From CAYRZF01 sp964428805 (GTDB taxonomy: Bacteria > Methylomirabilota > Methylomirabilia > Rokubacteriales > CSP1-6): 6,684 nucleotides of DNA. Position numbers and translations under genes: made by a program. Below the pieces are notes generated by a model. That model ran no database searches. It was not told the DNA's origin and was given only the letters and a program-made list of their open reading frames with translations. Shown one piece after another: positions 5,149-6,684 of the stretch; position 1 is the first letter of the stretch, and every line of letters begins with the position of its first letter. Location: contig CAYRZF010000100.1 in NCBI GenBank assembly GCA_964428805.1, positions 1 to 6,684 of the forward strand, in the 5' to 3' direction.

Positions 5149-6568
5149 CCGCCGAGTCCTCCGCCAGGGGATCGTCGCCGGTCTGATCGGGGCCGGCATC
5201 GTGGCGATCTGGTTCCTGATCTTCGACCTCCTGGCCGGCGCCCCGCTCCGGACCCCGGCCCTCCTGGGCGCCGCCGTCTTCCACAGCCTCCGCGACCCGG
5301 GGGCGCTCCAGATCACCGCCGGTCTTGTGCTCCGCTACACGGTGCTCCATGGCCTCGCCTTCATCGCCTTCGGCATACTGTGCGCCGTCCTGATCGCCAC
5401 GGCCGACCGCGAGCCGACCATACTCCTCGCCTTCGTCGCGCTCTTCGCCGTGTTCCAGGTCTTCTTTCTCGGCCTGGTCGGGATCCTGGCCCGGTTCCTC
5501 CTCGGCGCAATCCTCTGGTGGGAGATCTTTGCGGCGAACCTCCTGGCCTCGGCGGGGATGCTCGCCTATTTCTTCCTCGGGCACCGCGCCCTCGGGCGGA
5601 CGGTCCTGGACTCCCTGGGCCGCGTGATCCGCGAGGGGATCCTCGCCGGCCTGATCGGCGCCGGGGCAGTCGCGATCTGGTTCCTCCTCTTCGACATGGC
5701 CAGGGGCCGGCCGTTCGAAACCCCGGCCCTCCTGGGCGCGGCGGTCTTCCAAGGGTTGCGCACCATCCAAGAACTTCAGATCACCGCCGGTCTCGTCCTC
5801 GGTTACACGATCCTCCACGGCCTGGCCTTCGTCGCGTTCGGGATCCTCTGCGCGGTCCTCCTCGCCGCCGCCGACCGTGAGCCCGCCCTCGTCTGGGCCA
5901 TCGTCCTCCTCTTCGCCTGCTTCGAGGTCTTCTTCCTGGCGCTCGGCGCCATCTTCGCCCAGTCGGTCATGAGTGGCCTCGTCTGGTGGGCGATTCTCGT
6001 GGGGAACCTGCTGGCCTCCGCCGGGATGCTGGCCTACTTCTTCCTGGGCCACCGGGCCCTGGGCGGAGCGCTCCTCGGCGCCTGGGGCGGCGTCATCCGC
6101 GAGGGAATCGTCGCCGGACTGATCGGGGCCGCCCTCGTGGCGGTGTGGTTCCTGGCCTACGATCTCTTCAAGGGACACCCGCTCCGGACCCCCACGCTCC
6201 TGGGGGCTGCGGTCTTCCGCGGGCTCGCCGATCCCGGGACGCTGGAGCGCGAACTGGGCCTGGTCCTCGGCTACACGGTCCTCCACGGCCTCGCCTTCGC
6301 GGCCTTCGGGATCATCGCGGCCCTTCTCGTGGTGGCCGCCGAGCGCCAGCCGATTCTCATGATCGGCCTGTTCATGCTCTTTGCCGCTTTCGAGGTCCTC
6401 TTCTTCGGGCTCCTCATGATCCTGGCCCAGTCGCTCCTCGGGGCGCTCGTCTGGTGGAACATCTTCGTCGGCAACCTGCTGGCCGCGGCGGGGATGCTCG
6501 CCTACTTCTTCCGCGGCCACCGCACGCTTTCCCGCCGCCTCACCGAGACCTGGCCCGTCGAGGAGTAG
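5135..6568 (+). CDS. Membrane protein of unknown function made of three tandem four-helix repeats
   Basis: 477 residues; I do not recognise the family. The protein is three copies of one unit with an exact 156-residue period: residues 12-154, 168-310 and 324-466, joined by 13-residue linkers. By eye the units are about 60-70% identical, with 1 and 2 the closest. Each unit has about four helices (unit 1: about 12-35, 62-90, 95-120, 124-147), so about twelve in total. A TPALLGAAVF-like segment lies between the first and second helix. Positions kept in all three units are Asp31/187/343 at the end of helix 1, His72/228/384 in helix 2, an acidic-Arg pair at 91-92/247-248/403-404, Trp-Trp at 128-129/284-285/440-441, Asn135/291/447, and Gly-His-Arg at 149-151/305-307/461-463. 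The N-terminus MELFDRRVLRQ has no cleavable signal. The start lies 14 bases inside ctaG with a strong ribosome site. Operon position suggests a link to the oxidase (accessory subunit, assembly or transport), but no catalytic motif proves it. It could also be an unrelated passenger. Confidence 0.88.
   Translation: MELFDRRVLRQGIVAGLIGAGIVAIWFLIFDLLAGAPLRTPALLGAAVFHSLRDPGALQITAGLVLRYTVLHGLAFIAFGILCAVLIATADREPTILLAFVALFAVFQVFFLGLVGILARFLLGAILWWEIFAANLLASAGMLAYFFLGHRALGRTVLDSLGRVIREGILAGLIGAGAVAIWFLLFDMARGRPFETPALLGAAVFQGLRTIQELQITAGLVLGYTILHGLAFVAFGILCAVLLAAADREPALVWAIVLLFACFEVFFLALGAIFAQSVMSGLVWWAILVGNLLASAGMLAYFFLGHRALGGALLGAWGGVIREGIVAGLIGAALVAVWFLAYDLFKGHPLRTPTLLGAAVFRGLADPGTLERELGLVLGYTVLHGLAFAAFGIIAALLVVAAERQPILMIGLFMLFAAFEVLFFGLLMILAQSLLGALVWWNIFVGNLLAAAGMLAYFFRGHRTLSRRLTETWPVEE
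5168..6532 (+). repeat. Three tandem 468-bp coding repeats within the terminal membrane-protein gene
   Basis: Units begin at 5168, 5636 and 6104, exactly 468 bp apart. The similarity is visible at the DNA level, not only in the protein. For example, a 20-base tract at 5252-5271 recurs exactly at 5720-5739, and a 17-base tract at 5309-5325 recurs exactly at 5777-5793. Third positions differ widely elsewhere, so the duplication is not very recent. No indel separates the units. Copy number could in principle change by recombination between units. Confidence 0.9.
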
Positions 6569-6594
6569 CGCAGAGGCCCGCGCTCGCTGAGCCT

Positions 6595-6684
6595 ATGTTG
6601 AACCTCGAGGATGAGCTCCGCGGGGTCATTGCGGCCCTCGAAGCCAGCGGCATTCCGTATGCCATCGCCGGAGGGATCGCGGTG
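6595..6684 (+). CDS. Probable nucleotidyltransferase-fold protein (AbiEii/MNT-like), 5' end only
   Basis: Thirty codons are visible from the ATG at 6595, and the frame runs off the window. The translation begins MLNLEDELRGVIAALE and continues ASGIPYAIAGGIAV. An amphipathic helix followed by a hydrophobic strand and a GG-x-A turn is typical of the start of the minimal nucleotidyltransferase fold in the AbiEii/MNT group, where a G-S and D-x-D metal site would follow about 15-25 residues later. That site is outside the window, so activity cannot be judged. There is no strong ribosome site. The 26-base gap after the repeat protein shows no clear terminator, so it may be cotranscribed with the oxidase operon, although its likely function is unrelated. 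Confidence 0.55.
   Translation, partial: MLNLEDELRGVIAALEASGIPYAIAGGIAV

Noticed and set aside
5021..6520. A 499-residue open frame on the minus strand, antisense to the triple-repeat gene
   Set aside because: Its product is extremely rich in Glu, Asp, Gly, Pro and Arg with no domain pattern, and it shows the same 156-residue periodicity only because the + strand gene is repeated. Long antisense frames are expected from the codon bias of GC-rich hydrophobic genes.
6569..6594. Terminator between the repeat protein and the nucleotidyltransferase-like gene
   Set aside because: Only an AGGC/GCCT pairing is visible, with no T-run and little room; too weak to annotate.
1..6684. CRISPR array, tRNA, rRNA or insertion sequence
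   Set aside because: No short direct-repeat array, tRNA-like cloverleaf, rRNA segment, transposase frame or terminal inverted repeats were seen. The only direct repeats are the 468-bp coding units.

Overview
The window is GC-rich bacterial DNA, almost fully coding, with every gene on the + strand. Its core is a compact operon for a caa3-type (A-type) heme-copper cytochrome c oxidase: ctaC (subunit II with a fused cytochrome c), ctaD (subunit I), ctaE (subunit III), ctaF (subunit IV), ctaG (assembly factor) and a 477-residue membrane protein that I do not recognise. GC content, the caa3 gene order and the general protein style fit an aerobic, GC-rich Gram-negative-type lineage such as Rokubacteria/Methylomirabilota, Gemmatimonadota or deltaproteobacterial relatives. 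No marker here fixes the phylum, so this is a weak inference.

Layout. Positions 1-510 hold the 3' part of a gene ending in a cyclic-nucleotide-binding-like domain. Positions 511-684 are non-coding and contain small hairpins that look like a dispersed palindromic element; I see no convincing promoter there. Positions 685-6568 are the oxidase operon. The junctions ctaC/ctaD, ctaD/ctaE and ctaF/ctaG are 4-base ATGA stop-start overlaps. ctaE/ctaF are separated by 9 bases, and ctaG overlaps the last gene by 14 bases. From 6595 to the window edge is the beginning of a probable nucleotidyltransferase-fold (AbiEii/MNT-like) gene.

How the genes work together. CtaC is a predicted lipoprotein whose C-terminal heme c passes electrons to its CuA centre. 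CtaD carries heme a and the heme a3-CuB site and has intact D- and K-pathway residues, so it should be a proton-pumping A1-type oxidase. CtaE and CtaF complete the complex, and CtaG is the expected factor for its assembly. CtaD has two extra C-terminal helices while CtaE has only five, the arrangement known from Bacillus caa3 oxidases.

The most interesting item is the last gene of the operon. It is a tandem triplication of a roughly four-helix unit with an exact 156-residue (468-bp) period and no indels. The same Asp, His, Trp-Trp, Asn and Gly-His-Arg positions are kept in all three units. Its tight overlap with ctaG suggests a role linked to the oxidase, but its function is unknown.
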